Assembly (NCBI RefSeq): GCF_020092905.1
Contig: NZ_JAGSGB010000002.1
Location: 124,001 to 188,000 of the forward strand
Length of the DNA: 64,000 nucleotides
Direction: 5' to 3'
From: Pacificimonas aurantium
Lineage (GTDB): Bacteria; Pseudomonadota; Alphaproteobacteria; Sphingomonadales; Sphingomonadaceae
The translations under genes and the position numbers were made by a program. The notes under the pieces were generated by a model. It made no database searches. It was not told the origin of the DNA and saw only the letters and a program-made list of their open reading frames with translations. Shown here piece by piece: positions 17,544 to 26,530 of this stretch (its first letter is position 1; the number at the start of each line of letters is the position of its first letter).

Positions 17544-18137
17544 ATGAAGGTCGACGATATTCGGCGGCGACTGAGCGGCTACAGCCCCGGAACCTCGGGC
17601 GCCGCGCTGACGGTCGACGATTACGACGATGCGGGCGCCCTGACCCTGAAGCCCGCGGCCGTCCTGGTGGGCATCGTCGACCAGCCCGAACCGCATTTGC
17701 TGATGACGGTGCGCAATGCCCGCATGACGCGTCATGCCGGACAGGTCGCCTTTCCCGGTGGACGCTCAGATCCAGGTGAGGGGCCGGTCGAAACGGCGCT
17801 TCGCGAGGCCGAAGAAGAGGTAGCGTTGCCACAAAGCGAAGTGGACGTGATCGCGCCGCTGGAATCCTATCGCACGGGCACCGGCTACCTGATCACGCCC
17901 GTAGTCGGCGTTATCCCACCAGGCCTCAGCTACCGCGCGCATGAGCCGGAAGTTTCGGAGATTTTTCAGATTCCGCTTGGCCATGCCCTCGATGCCGCGA
18001 ACCATATCGAACAGGAAGCCGAGTGGCAGGGCCGGATGCGCCGCTACTTCACCATCGACTGGCAGCCGCAACATGTCTGGGGCGCGACGGCGGGCATCAT
18101 CGTCAACCTGTCGCGGACGCTTGCGGGCCTGTCGTGA
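17544..18137 (+). CDS. CoA pyrophosphatase (NUDIX)
   Basis: 197 residues from the ATG at 17544. LLMTVRNARMTRHAGQVAFPGG matches in spaced form the UPF0035 motif LLTxRSxxxRxxxGxxxFPGG, which marks NUDIX enzymes that split CoA or its oxidised forms. The Nudix box runs GGRSDPGE, then REAEEEVAL. The usual Gly before the last residue is Ala; this is not a catalytic position. The stop overlaps the GTG start of the next gene (GTGA). Confidence 0.9.
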   Translation: MKVDDIRRRLSGYSPGTSGAALTVDDYDDAGALTLKPAAVLVGIVDQPEPHLLMTVRNARMTRHAGQVAFPGGRSDPGEGPVETALREAEEEVALPQSEVDVIAPLESYRTGTGYLITPVVGVIPPGLSYRAHEPEVSEIFQIPLGHALDAANHIEQEAEWQGRMRRYFTIDWQPQHVWGATAGIIVNLSRTLAGLS

Positions 18138-19315
18138 AGCTGCCGCCGCAGCCCTGGACGACCGGCGAGGACGGGCGGAGCCTGCTATCGGCGCTGGATG
18201 CGGCGAGCGGACGTACGCGGCTGGTGGGAGGGGCCGTGCGCGACGCGCTGACAGGCCGCGCGACCAGCGACATCGACCTAGCCACGGAATTCGCGCCCGA
18301 TGACGTCATGGCGCGGCTGCAGAAGGCGGGCCTGAAGGCCATCCCGACCGGTCTCGCCCATGGAACGGTGACCGCGGTCGCCGACGACCTGGTGGCCGAG
18401 GTGACCACGCTGCGGCGCGACGTAACCAGCTATGGCCGCCATGCCGATGTCGCCTTTACCGATGACTGGCGAGAGGATGCGCGTCGCCGCGACTTCACCT
18501 TCAATGCCATGAACGCGTTCCTCCCGGAGGGGGCGGTGACCGATTATTTCGGCGGACTCGACGACCTCAAAGCGGGGAGGGTACGCTTCATCGGCGATGC
18601 CTATGAGCGGATCGCGGAAGACCATCTGAGGATCCTGCGCTTCTTCCGCTTCCACGCGCGGTTCGGTGAGGGCCAGCCCGACACCGACGGCCTGGACGCC
18701 TGCACCGCCCGGGCAAACGACCTGATGGCGCTGTCACGCGAGCGGGTGGCGCAGGAATTGCTGAAGCTTCTTGCCGCCGCGAAGCCGTCGCCCACCATGG
18801 GCCTGATGGTGGCGCACGGGGTGTGGCGTCCCGTGCTGCCGGAATTCACCCCGGCAGGGACCGATCGGCTGGAACGTCTTGTAAAGCGTGAGGACGAGGC
18901 GGGGCTGGACGGGGACCCTCTACGCCGGCTTGCCGCTGCCTTGCCGCCGGACCCCGAGACGGGCCTGCTGGTGGCAAAGCGCCTCAAGCTGTCGAAGGCT
19001 CAGCAGCTGCGCACCGCGAAGGCGCTCGCGCGGTCGCCAAGCCACAGCTTTGCTGCAGATGCCTATTATGACGGGCTGGAAACAGCGCTCGACCGTGCGC
19101 TGCTGGGGGATATGGAGCCGGAAGAGATCGCCGCCCGGACCAGCTTCGTACCGCCTGTGCTGCCGATCAAAGGCCGCGACCTGATCGCGCGCGGACTCGC
19201 TCCCGGGCCGGAGGTGAGTGAGAGGCTGAAACGGTTCGAGACCATGTGGGTCGAGGCGGGATTTCCGGACGATACCGGCCAGGTCGACGCACTGATCGCG
19301 AGAGCGCTCTCGTAG
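18134..19315 (+). CDS. cca: CCA tRNA nucleotidyltransferase
   Basis: 393 residues from a GTG that overlaps the previous stop. Class II nucleotidyltransferase that adds or repairs the 3' CCA of tRNAs. LVGGAVRDALTGR and DIDLATEF give the GGxVRD and DxD catalytic motifs; RRDFTFNAMNAF, then RIAEDHLRILRFFRFHARFG, give the family's ribose and base-selecting motifs. Normal length for alphaproteobacteria. Since the tRNA in this window already encodes CCA, a repair role is at least part of its function. Confidence 0.95.
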   Translation: MKLPPQPWTTGEDGRSLLSALDAASGRTRLVGGAVRDALTGRATSDIDLATEFAPDDVMARLQKAGLKAIPTGLAHGTVTAVADDLVAEVTTLRRDVTSYGRHADVAFTDDWREDARRRDFTFNAMNAFLPEGAVTDYFGGLDDLKAGRVRFIGDAYERIAEDHLRILRFFRFHARFGEGQPDTDGLDACTARANDLMALSRERVAQELLKLLAAAKPSPTMGLMVAHGVWRPVLPEFTPAGTDRLERLVKREDEAGLDGDPLRRLAAALPPDPETGLLVAKRLKLSKAQQLRTAKALARSPSHSFAADAYYDGLETALDRALLGDMEPEEIAARTSFVPPVLPIKGRDLIARGLAPGPEVSERLKRFETMWVEAGFPDDTGQVDALIARALS

Positions 19316-19325
19316 GAGCAGCGTG

Positions 19326-21077
19326 CTAGGCGAGTTCGCCGAGCTTTGCGATGAAGTCTTCCTCGAACAGCGGCCGGGCGAAGTAGAAACCCTGACCGGC
19401 ATGACAGCCCGCCGCCTTGAGCGAGCGCATCTGCAATTCGGTCTCCACGCCCTCCGCAATCGTGCGCATGTCGAGCGAGCGGGCGAGGGAGAGGATCGCG
19501 TCGATGATGTTCTGACTATCCTCGCTGTCTAGCATGCCGCGCACGAAGCTCTGGTCGATCTTGAGGACGTCGATGGGAAAGGACTGAAGGTAGCTGAGCG
19601 AGGAATAGCCGGTGCCGAAATCGTCCATGGCGATGGTGCAGCCCAATTCCTTCAGCTGGTGAAAGACCTGACGCACGCGCTCGGGCTCGGACACGATGGC
19701 GCTCTCGGTGAGTTCGATCTTGAGTGCGTCGCCCGGGAGGTCGGCGAGAGCGAGGGCCTCCACGACCGTCGCCACAAGGTCGTCGCGGCGGAACTGGACG
19801 CTGGACACGTTGACGGCGACCTGCAGGTCGTGCGCCGCGGGAATGGCCCGCCGCCAATAGGCGAGGCGTTCGCAGGCGTGGCGTAGTGCGGCGCGGCCCA
19901 GCGGGACGATCAGGCCGGTCTCCTCCGCCATCGGGATGAAATCCGCGGGCAGGACGACACCCTGCTCCTCGCAAAACCAGCGCGACAGGGCTTCGGCGCC
20001 CTCGATGCGCCCGGTCTCGAGATTCACCAGCGGCTGGAACGCCAGCATCAGTTCGTCGCGTTCGATCGCGCGGCGCAGCTCCGCCTCGAGATGAAACAGG
20101 CCGATTTCGCGGCTGTGGTCGCGCGGCAGGTAGGTTTCCACCGTGCCGCCCTCCTGCTTCGCGGTTCGCAGCGCATAGTCCGCCTGATGCAAGAGATCCT
20201 CGGCATCCGCGACCCGGTCGTTCATGACGGCGAGGCCGATGGTGGCGGTGACATAGACCTCGCCGCCAGACAGGGCGAAGGGCTCGCGCAGGCGCTCGTG
20301 AATCCGGTCGATGACGTCGGCGCCGTCACTTTCGGGGCCGAGCCGGCCGATCAGGATGGCGAATTCGTCAGCAGCCAGGCGCGCCACGCAGTCGTTCGAC
20401 CGGATGCATCCGCTGAGCCGCCGGGCCAGCGCGATGAGGAACTCGTCCCCCACCGTCGCCCCGAGGCTTTCGTTGATGCGGTTGAAGCGGTCGATATTGA
20501 CAATGATGATCGCCGGCCGCGTCTCGCCCGCCGCCATGAGCTCGTCGAGCCGCTCGGTCAGCGCCAGCCGGTTGGGAAGGCCGGTAAGCGAGTCCATGAG
20601 CATCGTCGCCCGCAGATGCGTTTCGGCGTAGAGTTCCGGGGCGCGGTCCCGCACGCAGACGAGCGCCTTGCGCCCTTCCACATCGGTGAAGGGACGGACT
20701 TCTGCGGAGAAATGCCGGTCTCCAGCCGCAGACGCGCTGGAAAAATTGATGCGGCCGCCGGGCATCTTCTTGCCCGCCAGCATGCCGGCGAGCTGTTCGC
20801 CGATGATCGGCGCGGATTCGAACAGCGGGAAGCCCTCGAAGGGCAAGCCGACCAGCGTTTCGGAAGGACGCGATATCCAGTGGCGGAGCTGTTCGTTGAC
20901 CGTCCGGCAGCAGGGCTTGCCGGTGTTCGACAGCGCAAATACCGCAACACCTACCGGAAGCGCGTCGAGCAGAGAGGATGCATCCGCTGAGCCGGCCGGA
21001 TCGCTGCGCCCCTCGGTCAAGGATAGTTTCGACAGGGCTTCGATGGCCGCCATATCGGTCCCATGCCGCAATGACAT
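19326..21077 (-). CDS. PAS-GGDEF-EAL protein, probable c-di-GMP phosphodiesterase
   Basis: 583 residues. A PAS-like sensor (about 28-140: LLDALPVGVAVFALSNTG) is followed by a GGDEF domain (150-310) and an EAL domain (325-575). The GGDEF signature is degenerate, AADEF, while the inhibitory I-site RxxD (RSND) five residues before it is intact. The EAL domain keeps every catalytic element: EALSR, NVSSVQF, ELTES, DDFGTGYSSLSYL, KIDQSFV, AEGVE and QGFYFARP. It should therefore hydrolyse c-di-GMP, with the GGDEF as nucleotide-sensing regulator. No membrane helix. It sits 10 bp downstream of parC, at the end of the lepB-parC run. Confidence 0.92.
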   Translation of the reverse strand: MSLRHGTDMAAIEALSKLSLTEGRSDPAGSADASSLLDALPVGVAVFALSNTGKPCCRTVNEQLRHWISRPSETLVGLPFEGFPLFESAPIIGEQLAGMLAGKKMPGGRINFSSASAAGDRHFSAEVRPFTDVEGRKALVCVRDRAPELYAETHLRATMLMDSLTGLPNRLALTERLDELMAAGETRPAIIIVNIDRFNRINESLGATVGDEFLIALARRLSGCIRSNDCVARLAADEFAILIGRLGPESDGADVIDRIHERLREPFALSGGEVYVTATIGLAVMNDRVADAEDLLHQADYALRTAKQEGGTVETYLPRDHSREIGLFHLEAELRRAIERDELMLAFQPLVNLETGRIEGAEALSRWFCEEQGVVLPADFIPMAEETGLIVPLGRAALRHACERLAYWRRAIPAAHDLQVAVNVSSVQFRRDDLVATVVEALALADLPGDALKIELTESAIVSEPERVRQVFHQLKELGCTIAMDDFGTGYSSLSYLQSFPIDVLKIDQSFVRGMLDSEDSQNIIDAILSLARSLDMRTIAEGVETELQMRSLKAAGCHAGQGFYFARPLFEEDFIAKLGELA

Positions 21078-21087
21078 TAAGATGAGG

Positions 21088-23370
21088 TTACTCGTCTTCC
21101 GCCGAAATGCGCGGAAAATAAGGGGCCTGGCGGGGAAAGCCCGTCGGCGGCGAGCGTCCGGTTCCGCCGCGCGAGCCCAGCCAGACGGTCAGGTCGGTTT
21201 CCGTACGGGTACGGCCACTGCCGCCGCCCATGGGCCAGCTGAGGCCTTCTTCGAGCTTCAGGGTCGTAATCGCGGCAAGCTCGGACTCGCGGAAGCGCTG
21301 GATCATCACCCCCTTTCCCCGGGCAAGGACGGGCATCTGGTCGAGCGGGAAGACCAGAAGCCGCCGGTTGGTACCATAGCTGGCAACATGGTCGTGCTGA
21401 GGGTCGACCGGCACGACGTCGAGCAGCTTCGCGCCTGGCCGGAACCCCATGACCTGGCGGCCCTTGCGGGTCTCCGCGATAAGCTCCGAAGTCTCGGCGA
21501 GGAAGCCGCGTCCGTCGGTGGCGGCGAGGAGAACCTGTTCGGCTGCCGAGGCTACGAACATGGTGCGGATGCCGGCCTCCGCATCGATATCGATCATGGC
21601 GCGCACCGGCTCGCCGAAGCCGCGGCCGCCCGGCAGCTTGTCGGCGCCGAGAGTGAAAAAGCGGCCATCGTCGGCGGCCACGAGCAGCTTGTCGGTCGTC
21701 TGCGCATGGAAGGCTTGGGCGAAGGCATCGCCTTCCTTGAACTTCTGGCTTTCGAGCGAGGCCAGCTCCGCATGTCCCTTCAGCGCGCGCACCCAGCCGC
21801 GCTTCGACAGGATTACCGTGATCGGCTCACGCTCGATCATCGCTTCCAGCGGGATGTCGCGCGTTGGCGCGGCCGCTTCGATCTGCGTCCGGCGCGGGTC
21901 GCCGAAGTTCTTCTTCAGCTCGGTTAGATCGGCCTTCATGCGCTCGCGCTGCAGGTCCTCGCTCTCAAGCAGCCTCGAGAGCTCTTCGCGCTCTGAGCGA
22001 AGCTCGCTATCCTCTTGGCGAATCTCCATTTCCTCGAGGCGCCGGAGCGAGCGCAGGCGCATGTTGAGGATGGCTTCGGCCTGCCGGTCGTTCAGCGAAA
22101 ACTCCGCCATCATGACCTGTTTGGGCTCATCCTCGGTGCGGATGATCTCAATGATCCGGTCGAGATTGAGATAGGCGACCAGATAGCCTTCGAGCAGTTC
22201 GAGCCGGGCATCGATCTTGCCGAGCCGGTGCCGGGTGCGCGCCCGCAGCATGTCGAACTGAAACTCGAGCCATGCCGTCAGCAAGTCCCGCAGGCCCATG
22301 ACCCGGGGCGTCCGGTCCTTGTCGAGCACGTTCAGGTTAAGACTGAACCGGCTTTCCAAGTCCGTTAGTTTATAAAGACTTTCCTTCAGGATATCCGGGT
22401 CGACGTTGCGGCTCTTCGGCACGAGGACGATGCGCGTTTCCTCAGCGCTTTCGTCGCGCACATCGTCGAGGATCGGCAGTTTCCGGTCGGTGACCAGCGT
22501 CGCGATCTGCTCGATCAGCTTGCTGCGCTGGACCTGGTAGGGAATGTCGGTAATGACGAGCTGCCACTGTCCCCCGCCCAGGCTCTCGATACCGGCCTCG
22601 CGCCGCGCCTCATCCGCTTCGTCGGCGGCATAGAAGCGCGCACGCACGCGCAGCGAACCGCGTCCCGTTTCATAAGCGCGCAGGATGGTGGCCTCATCCT
22701 CGGCGAGGACGCCGCCGGTCGGAAAGTCCGGCCCCCTTACCTTGCGGATCAGGGTTTCGGTCGGGGCGTCGGGAAAGCGGATCAGATGCTTGGCGGCGTC
22801 GACGATTTCGCCGATATTGTGCGGCGGAATGCTGGTGGCCATGCCCACGGCAATGCCGGCCGCACCGTTCGCGAGGAGGTTCGGGAACAGCCCGGGGAAG
22901 ACCTCCGGCTCCTCGTCCTCGCCATTATAGGTCTCGCGGAAGTCGACCGTTCCCTGATCGAGGCCCGCCATCAGGGCATTGGCGGCTGCTGTCAGCCGCG
23001 CCTCCGTATAGCGCATGGCCGCGGCACCATCGCCGTCGACATTGCCGAAATTGCCCTGTCCGTCGACGAGCGGATAGCGCAGCGCGAAGTTCTGCGCGAG
23101 GCGCACCATGGCGTCATAGACCGCCTGATCGCCATGCGGGTGGTATTTGCCGATGACGTCGCCAACGACGCGGGCGCACTTCTTGAAACCGGAACCAGGG
23201 TCGAGACGCAGCAGCCGCATCGCCCATAGCAGCCGGCGGTGAACCGGCTTCAGCCCGTCGCGAACATCGGGCAGCGACCGGGCCGTGATGGTGGACAGGG
23301 CATAGACGAGATAGCGATCGCTGAGTTCGTCCGCGAAGGGCCGGTCGATGATCGAGGAATCTTCGAGCAT
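21088..23370 (-). CDS. parC: DNA topoisomerase IV subunit A
   Basis: 760 residues. Decatenates sister chromosomes together with ParE. The active-site Tyr121 is in [23 protein letters not shown] and [15 protein letters not shown] are the QRDR region. The residue matching E. coli ParC Ser80 is Gln82, which I believe is usual in alphaproteobacterial ParC and not by itself a sign of acquired resistance. The C-terminal beta-pinwheel ends in a short acidic tail. ParE is not in the window. RecO lies 6 bp upstream. Confidence 0.96.
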   Translation of the reverse strand: MLEDSSIIDRPFADELSDRYLVYALSTITARSLPDVRDGLKPVHRRLLWAMRLLRLDPGSGFKKCARVVGDVIGKYHPHGDQAVYDAMVRLAQNFALRYPLVDGQGNFGNVDGDGAAAMRYTEARLTAAANALMAGLDQGTVDFRETYNGEDEEPEVFPGLFPNLLANGAAGIAVGMATSIPPHNIGEIVDAAKHLIRFPDAPTETLIRKVRGPDFPTGGVLAEDEATILRAYETGRGSLRVRARFYAADEADEARREAGIESLGGGQWQLVITDIPYQVQRSKLIEQIATLVTDRKLPILDDVRDESAEETRIVLVPKSRNVDPDILKESLYKLTDLESRFSLNLNVLDKDRTPRVMGLRDLLTAWLEFQFDMLRARTRHRLGKIDARLELLEGYLVAYLNLDRIIEIIRTEDEPKQVMMAEFSLNDRQAEAILNMRLRSLRRLEEMEIRQEDSELRSEREELSRLLESEDLQRERMKADLTELKKNFGDPRRTQIEAAAPTRDIPLEAMIEREPITVILSKRGWVRALKGHAELASLESQKFKEGDAFAQAFHAQTTDKLLVAADDGRFFTLGADKLPGGRGFGEPVRAMIDIDAEAGIRTMFVASAAEQVLLAATDGRGFLAETSELIAETRKGRQVMGFRPGAKLLDVVPVDPQHDHVASYGTNRRLLVFPLDQMPVLARGKGVMIQRFRESELAAITTLKLEEGLSWPMGGGSGRTRTETDLTVWLGSRGGTGRSPPTGFPRQAPYFPRISAEDE

Positions 23371-23376
23371 GGCCCG

Positions 23377-24117
23377 TTAGAGCAGGCGGGCGAGCCTCGC
23401 GTCAATCAGGTCTCGCGCCTTTTCGAGATGAGCGCCCCGTTGGCCGGCCAATATGTCCTTCACCAGAAAGTGTCGCGTCAGCCGCAGCGCGGCCAGAAGG
23501 TCGTCCCTGCCGGCAGGTGCCGCACGGTCGAGCAGAAAGGCGGGCAGGGGGAGGAGGCGGGCTTCATAGCCGGCGGCCCCCTCTTGTGTGACGGCCCTGC
23601 CGGTGCGCGGCGACACATAGGCAAGCTGTGTGCCGGTAACCGCTCCGGTCACGGCGCATTCCGAAAGGTCGAGTGCGAATCCCAGTTCCGCCAGCAAGGA
23701 GGCCTCGAACTCCGCGAGCGCACGCGCGGCGACCGGCCCATCCGGCCCGAGCGCGAGGAGATCCAGCAGCGCGTCGGCGCGCCCGAACAGGTCGGCATGC
23801 GGATCACCTTCCGCCAATGCGCCCGCCAAAATGCCGGTAAGCCACGGGATGACGGCAAGGGGCAGGGCGCCGGTCATCAGCCCGTCGCGGGCCCTTTGCG
23901 ATTCGAGCCTGGCGATGGGCAGGCGCCCTTCGCTGCGCCCCTCGATCTCCGCCGAAAGCAGTCCCCCCGGCTGAAGCACCGCGCGCCGGCTGCGCGACCT
24001 GGCACCGTGGACATAGGCGGCGCGCACGCCGTGCTGACGCAGGAACAGGCGCACGACAGCGCCATTTTCTCCGCTGGGGCGAACCGATAGCAGCAGCGCG
24101 TCGTCCTGGATGCGCAT
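23377..24117 (-). CDS. recO: DNA repair protein RecO
   Basis: 246 residues. RecO anneals SSB-coated single strands and loads RecA with RecR. The N-terminal OB fold begins DDALLLSVRPSGENGAVVRLF with HGVRAAYVHGARSRSRRAVLQPG, the usual basic DNA-binding edge. The C-terminal helical part has FEASLLAELGFALDLSECAVTG, the region where many homologues bind zinc; here only one cysteine is left, so no zinc finger. It belongs to the lepB-rnc-era-recO-parC run, 18 bp after era. Confidence 0.93.
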   Translation of the reverse strand: MRIQDDALLLSVRPSGENGAVVRLFLRQHGVRAAYVHGARSRSRRAVLQPGGLLSAEIEGRSEGRLPIARLESQRARDGLMTGALPLAVIPWLTGILAGALAEGDPHADLFGRADALLDLLALGPDGPVAARALAEFEASLLAELGFALDLSECAVTGAVTGTQLAYVSPRTGRAVTQEGAAGYEARLLPLPAFLLDRAAPAGRDDLLAALRLTRHFLVKDILAGQRGAHLEKARDLIDARLARLL

Positions 24118-24135
24118 GGGCGCCGCGCCTGCCGT

Positions 24136-25038
24136 TCAGGAGCGTTCGAGGCCGAACGCCTCCAGCATGTCGGCCCGCTCGGACCAGTCCGCCTTCACCT
24201 TGACGTTGAGGAACAGGTGGACGCGCTTCCCGAGCATGTCCTCCAGATCGGTGCGCGACGCCGTGCCGATCTCTTTGATACGGCTGCCGCCCTTGCCGAG
24301 GACGATGGCCTTCTGACCTTCGCGCTCGACATAGATGGTCTGGTGAATGCTGATCTCGCTGTCGGTCTCGGTCCAGGTCTCGGTCTCGACCGCGCTGGCG
24401 TAGGGGACTTCCTGGCGCAGTTGCAGGAACAGCTTTTCGCGAGTGACCTCGGCAGCGAGCAAGCGGCTGGAAATATCTGCGACCTGATCCTCGGGATAGT
24501 GCCAGGGGCCACGCGGCATAGCGGCGACCAGCGTCTCCTTCAGATCGTCGAGACCATCGTCGTTCTTCGCCGAAATCATAAATGTTTCAATAAACTGACC
24601 ACGGCGGTTGAGGCGCTGTGTCAGAAGTAAGAGCGTGTCCTTCTTGGCGATGTCTACCTTGGTGAGAACCAGCATTTTGGGCGCACCGATTTCTTCTAGC
24701 CAGCGCAGCATGTCTTCCAGCTCGTCGGTCAGGCCGCGGCTCGAATCGACCAGCAGAAGGACGAGGTCGGCGCCTGCCGCTCCCTCGCGCGCGGCGTTCA
24801 CCATGGCGCGCTCCAGCGTCTTTTTCGGCGTGAACATGCCGGGCGTATCCACGAGCACGAGCTGGGTCTCGTCCTCGACGACGATCCCCATCAGCCGGGC
24901 GCGCGTCGTCTGAACCTTCGGACTGACGATCGCCACTTTCTGCCCGACCAGTGCATTTACCAGGGTCGACTTGCCGGCGTTCGGCGGGCCGACGATCGCG
25001 ACGAAGCCGCATTTCTGTTCGCTCGCTCGTTCGTTCAT
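24136..25038 (-). CDS. era: GTPase Era
   Basis: 300 residues. Era binds the 3' end of 16S rRNA and acts in 30S assembly. G1 is GPPNAGKST, G3 DTPG, G4 TKVD (the first residue of the NKxD motif is Thr), and the C-terminal KH domain has EREGQKAIVLGKGGSRIKEI. Length normal. Its start codon abuts the rnc stop with no gap, the conserved rnc-era pairing. Confidence 0.97.
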   Translation of the reverse strand: MNERASEQKCGFVAIVGPPNAGKSTLVNALVGQKVAIVSPKVQTTRARLMGIVVEDETQLVLVDTPGMFTPKKTLERAMVNAAREGAAGADLVLLLVDSSRGLTDELEDMLRWLEEIGAPKMLVLTKVDIAKKDTLLLLTQRLNRRGQFIETFMISAKNDDGLDDLKETLVAAMPRGPWHYPEDQVADISSRLLAAEVTREKLFLQLRQEVPYASAVETETWTETDSEISIHQTIYVEREGQKAIVLGKGGSRIKEIGTASRTDLEDMLGKRVHLFLNVKVKADWSERADMLEAFGLERS

Positions 25039-25755
25039 CTACTTGTCTCGTACCGATAGGTTTTCACGCGTCAGGAACGCCGTGGCGGCCGCCTTTTCCG
25101 CGTCCTGCTTGGATGTTCCCTCGCCGCACGCCTCGCCATAGCCCCGAACGGTCACGGCGATCCTGAAGCGCGGAGCATGCTCGGGTCCCGAGCGCTCGGC
25201 AACCCGGTAGCTGGGAATCGGCAGGCCGCGGCGCTGTGCCCACTCCTGCAGCGCGTTCTTCGGGTTGATCGGCGGCGCATCCTGCCGCGCGCTGCCGAGA
25301 CGATCCTTCCATGCCGCCAGGACGAAATTGCGCGCAGTCTCGAAATCGGCGTCGAGGAAGATGGCGCCGATCAGCGCTTCGCAGATGTCACCAAGGACAT
25401 TCTGCGAATGATGCACGCGAGCCGCGCGCGCCGAATTTTCCATGCGGATATGTGCGGGCGCGCCCAGTTCGGAGGCAACCTCCGCGCAGGACTTCTTGTC
25501 CACCAGCGCCGAAAAGCGCCGATTCATCGAGCCTTCGGATTCCTCACGCGAACGGATGAGATGTTCGGCGATGGAGAGGCCGAGCACGCGGTCGCCAAGA
25601 AACTCCAGCCGCTCGTAACTCTCGCCGTCCTTCGTCTTCGCACTGGGATGCGTAAGCGCGGCAATGAGAAGGGCAGGGCGCTGAAAGTCGTGTCCGAGCC
25701 GTTCGCGCGCCCATCGCAGCTCTTCGCAATCGGTTTCCGGGCGCGTCGCGCTCAT
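25039..25755 (-). CDS. rnc: Ribonuclease III
   Basis: 238 residues. Cleaves double-stranded RNA in rRNA and mRNA processing. The catalytic signature is ERLEFLGDRVLGL, and the second metal-binding Glu is in GDICEALIGAIFLD. A double-stranded RNA binding domain follows (NPKNALQEWAQRRG to SKQDAEKAAATAFL). Its start overlaps the lepB stop by 4 bp and its stop touches era. Confidence 0.97.
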   Translation of the reverse strand: MSATRPETDCEELRWARERLGHDFQRPALLIAALTHPSAKTKDGESYERLEFLGDRVLGLSIAEHLIRSREESEGSMNRRFSALVDKKSCAEVASELGAPAHIRMENSARAARVHHSQNVLGDICEALIGAIFLDADFETARNFVLAAWKDRLGSARQDAPPINPKNALQEWAQRRGLPIPSYRVAERSGPEHAPRFRIAVTVRGYGEACGEGTSKQDAEKAAATAFLTRENLSVRDK

Positions 25756-26459
25756 TCAAGTTTCCCCAGGCGGTCGAACCGGTTTTCCCCGGCCGGCGCG
25801 GGCAGAATGACCACGCTGGCCCGGCCTACGAGATGATCGACGGGGACGAAACCGAAACCTCCTCGCGAAGGAGGCACGCGGCTGTCCTCGCTGGCATCGC
25901 GGTTGTCGCCGAGCACGAAGAGGTGGCCCGGCGGAACGGTGAGGGCAGGGAACTCGTCCAGAGGATGCCCATCCTGCCGCTGCAAGACGCGGTAGCTGCG
26001 ACCGGGAGCGATTTCCTCGCGCTCGAAGTCGCCGTCATGCTCACGCGGAAGCAGGCGTCCATTCAGCTCGATGCGGCCGTCATAGCGGCCGGAGATGCGG
26101 TCGCCCGGCAGGCCCGCCACGCGCTTGATGAAGAAGCGGTCGGAACCTTCGGGATCGGCGAAGACCACGATTTCTCCGCGTTCCGGCAGACTGCGCCCTA
26201 GAGAGATGCCGGAACCGAGGCCGAGAAAGGGCAGGGAGGCGGGACCGTAGCCATAGGCGAATTTCTCGACCAACAGATGATCGCCCGGTCGTACGGTGGG
26301 CCTCATGGAGGCCGACGGCACGGCATAGGGTTCCACGAGAAAGGCCCGCACCGCATAGGCCAGAAGTGCCGCGAGAAGGAGGATCCGGAGCGGGCGCCAA
26401 AGCGCCGACCGGGTCGTCCGGATCGGCGCGGCTTGGTCCGCAGTCTCGGCACGTCTCAT
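25752..26459 (-). CDS. lepB: Signal peptidase I
   Basis: 235 residues from the ATG at 26459. One N-terminal membrane helix (LRILLLAALLAYAVRAFLV) leads to the catalytic Ser in PSASMRPT and the Lys in RFFIKRVAGLPGD; the third box is GHLFVLGDNRDASEDSR. It removes signal peptides from exported proteins in the inner membrane. It heads the minus-strand run with rnc, era, recO and parC, and is divergent from pgi with 71 bp between. Confidence 0.96.
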   Translation of the reverse strand: MRRAETADQAAPIRTTRSALWRPLRILLLAALLAYAVRAFLVEPYAVPSASMRPTVRPGDHLLVEKFAYGYGPASLPFLGLGSGISLGRSLPERGEIVVFADPEGSDRFFIKRVAGLPGDRISGRYDGRIELNGRLLPREHDGDFEREEIAPGRSYRVLQRQDGHPLDEFPALTVPPGHLFVLGDNRDASEDSRVPPSRGGFGFVPVDHLVGRASVVILPAPAGENRFDRLGKLE

Positions 26460-26530
26460 GGTGAACGGCTTTTCCTTCCCTCCCGAAACTGTCAAGCGCG
26501 GAGCAAACCGGATGCGAGGGGCTGTCGAGC

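Noticed and set aside
23120-23150. Gln in place of Ser in the ParC quinolone-resistance region
   Set aside because: As far as I know this is the usual residue in alphaproteobacterial ParC, so not evidence of acquired resistance.
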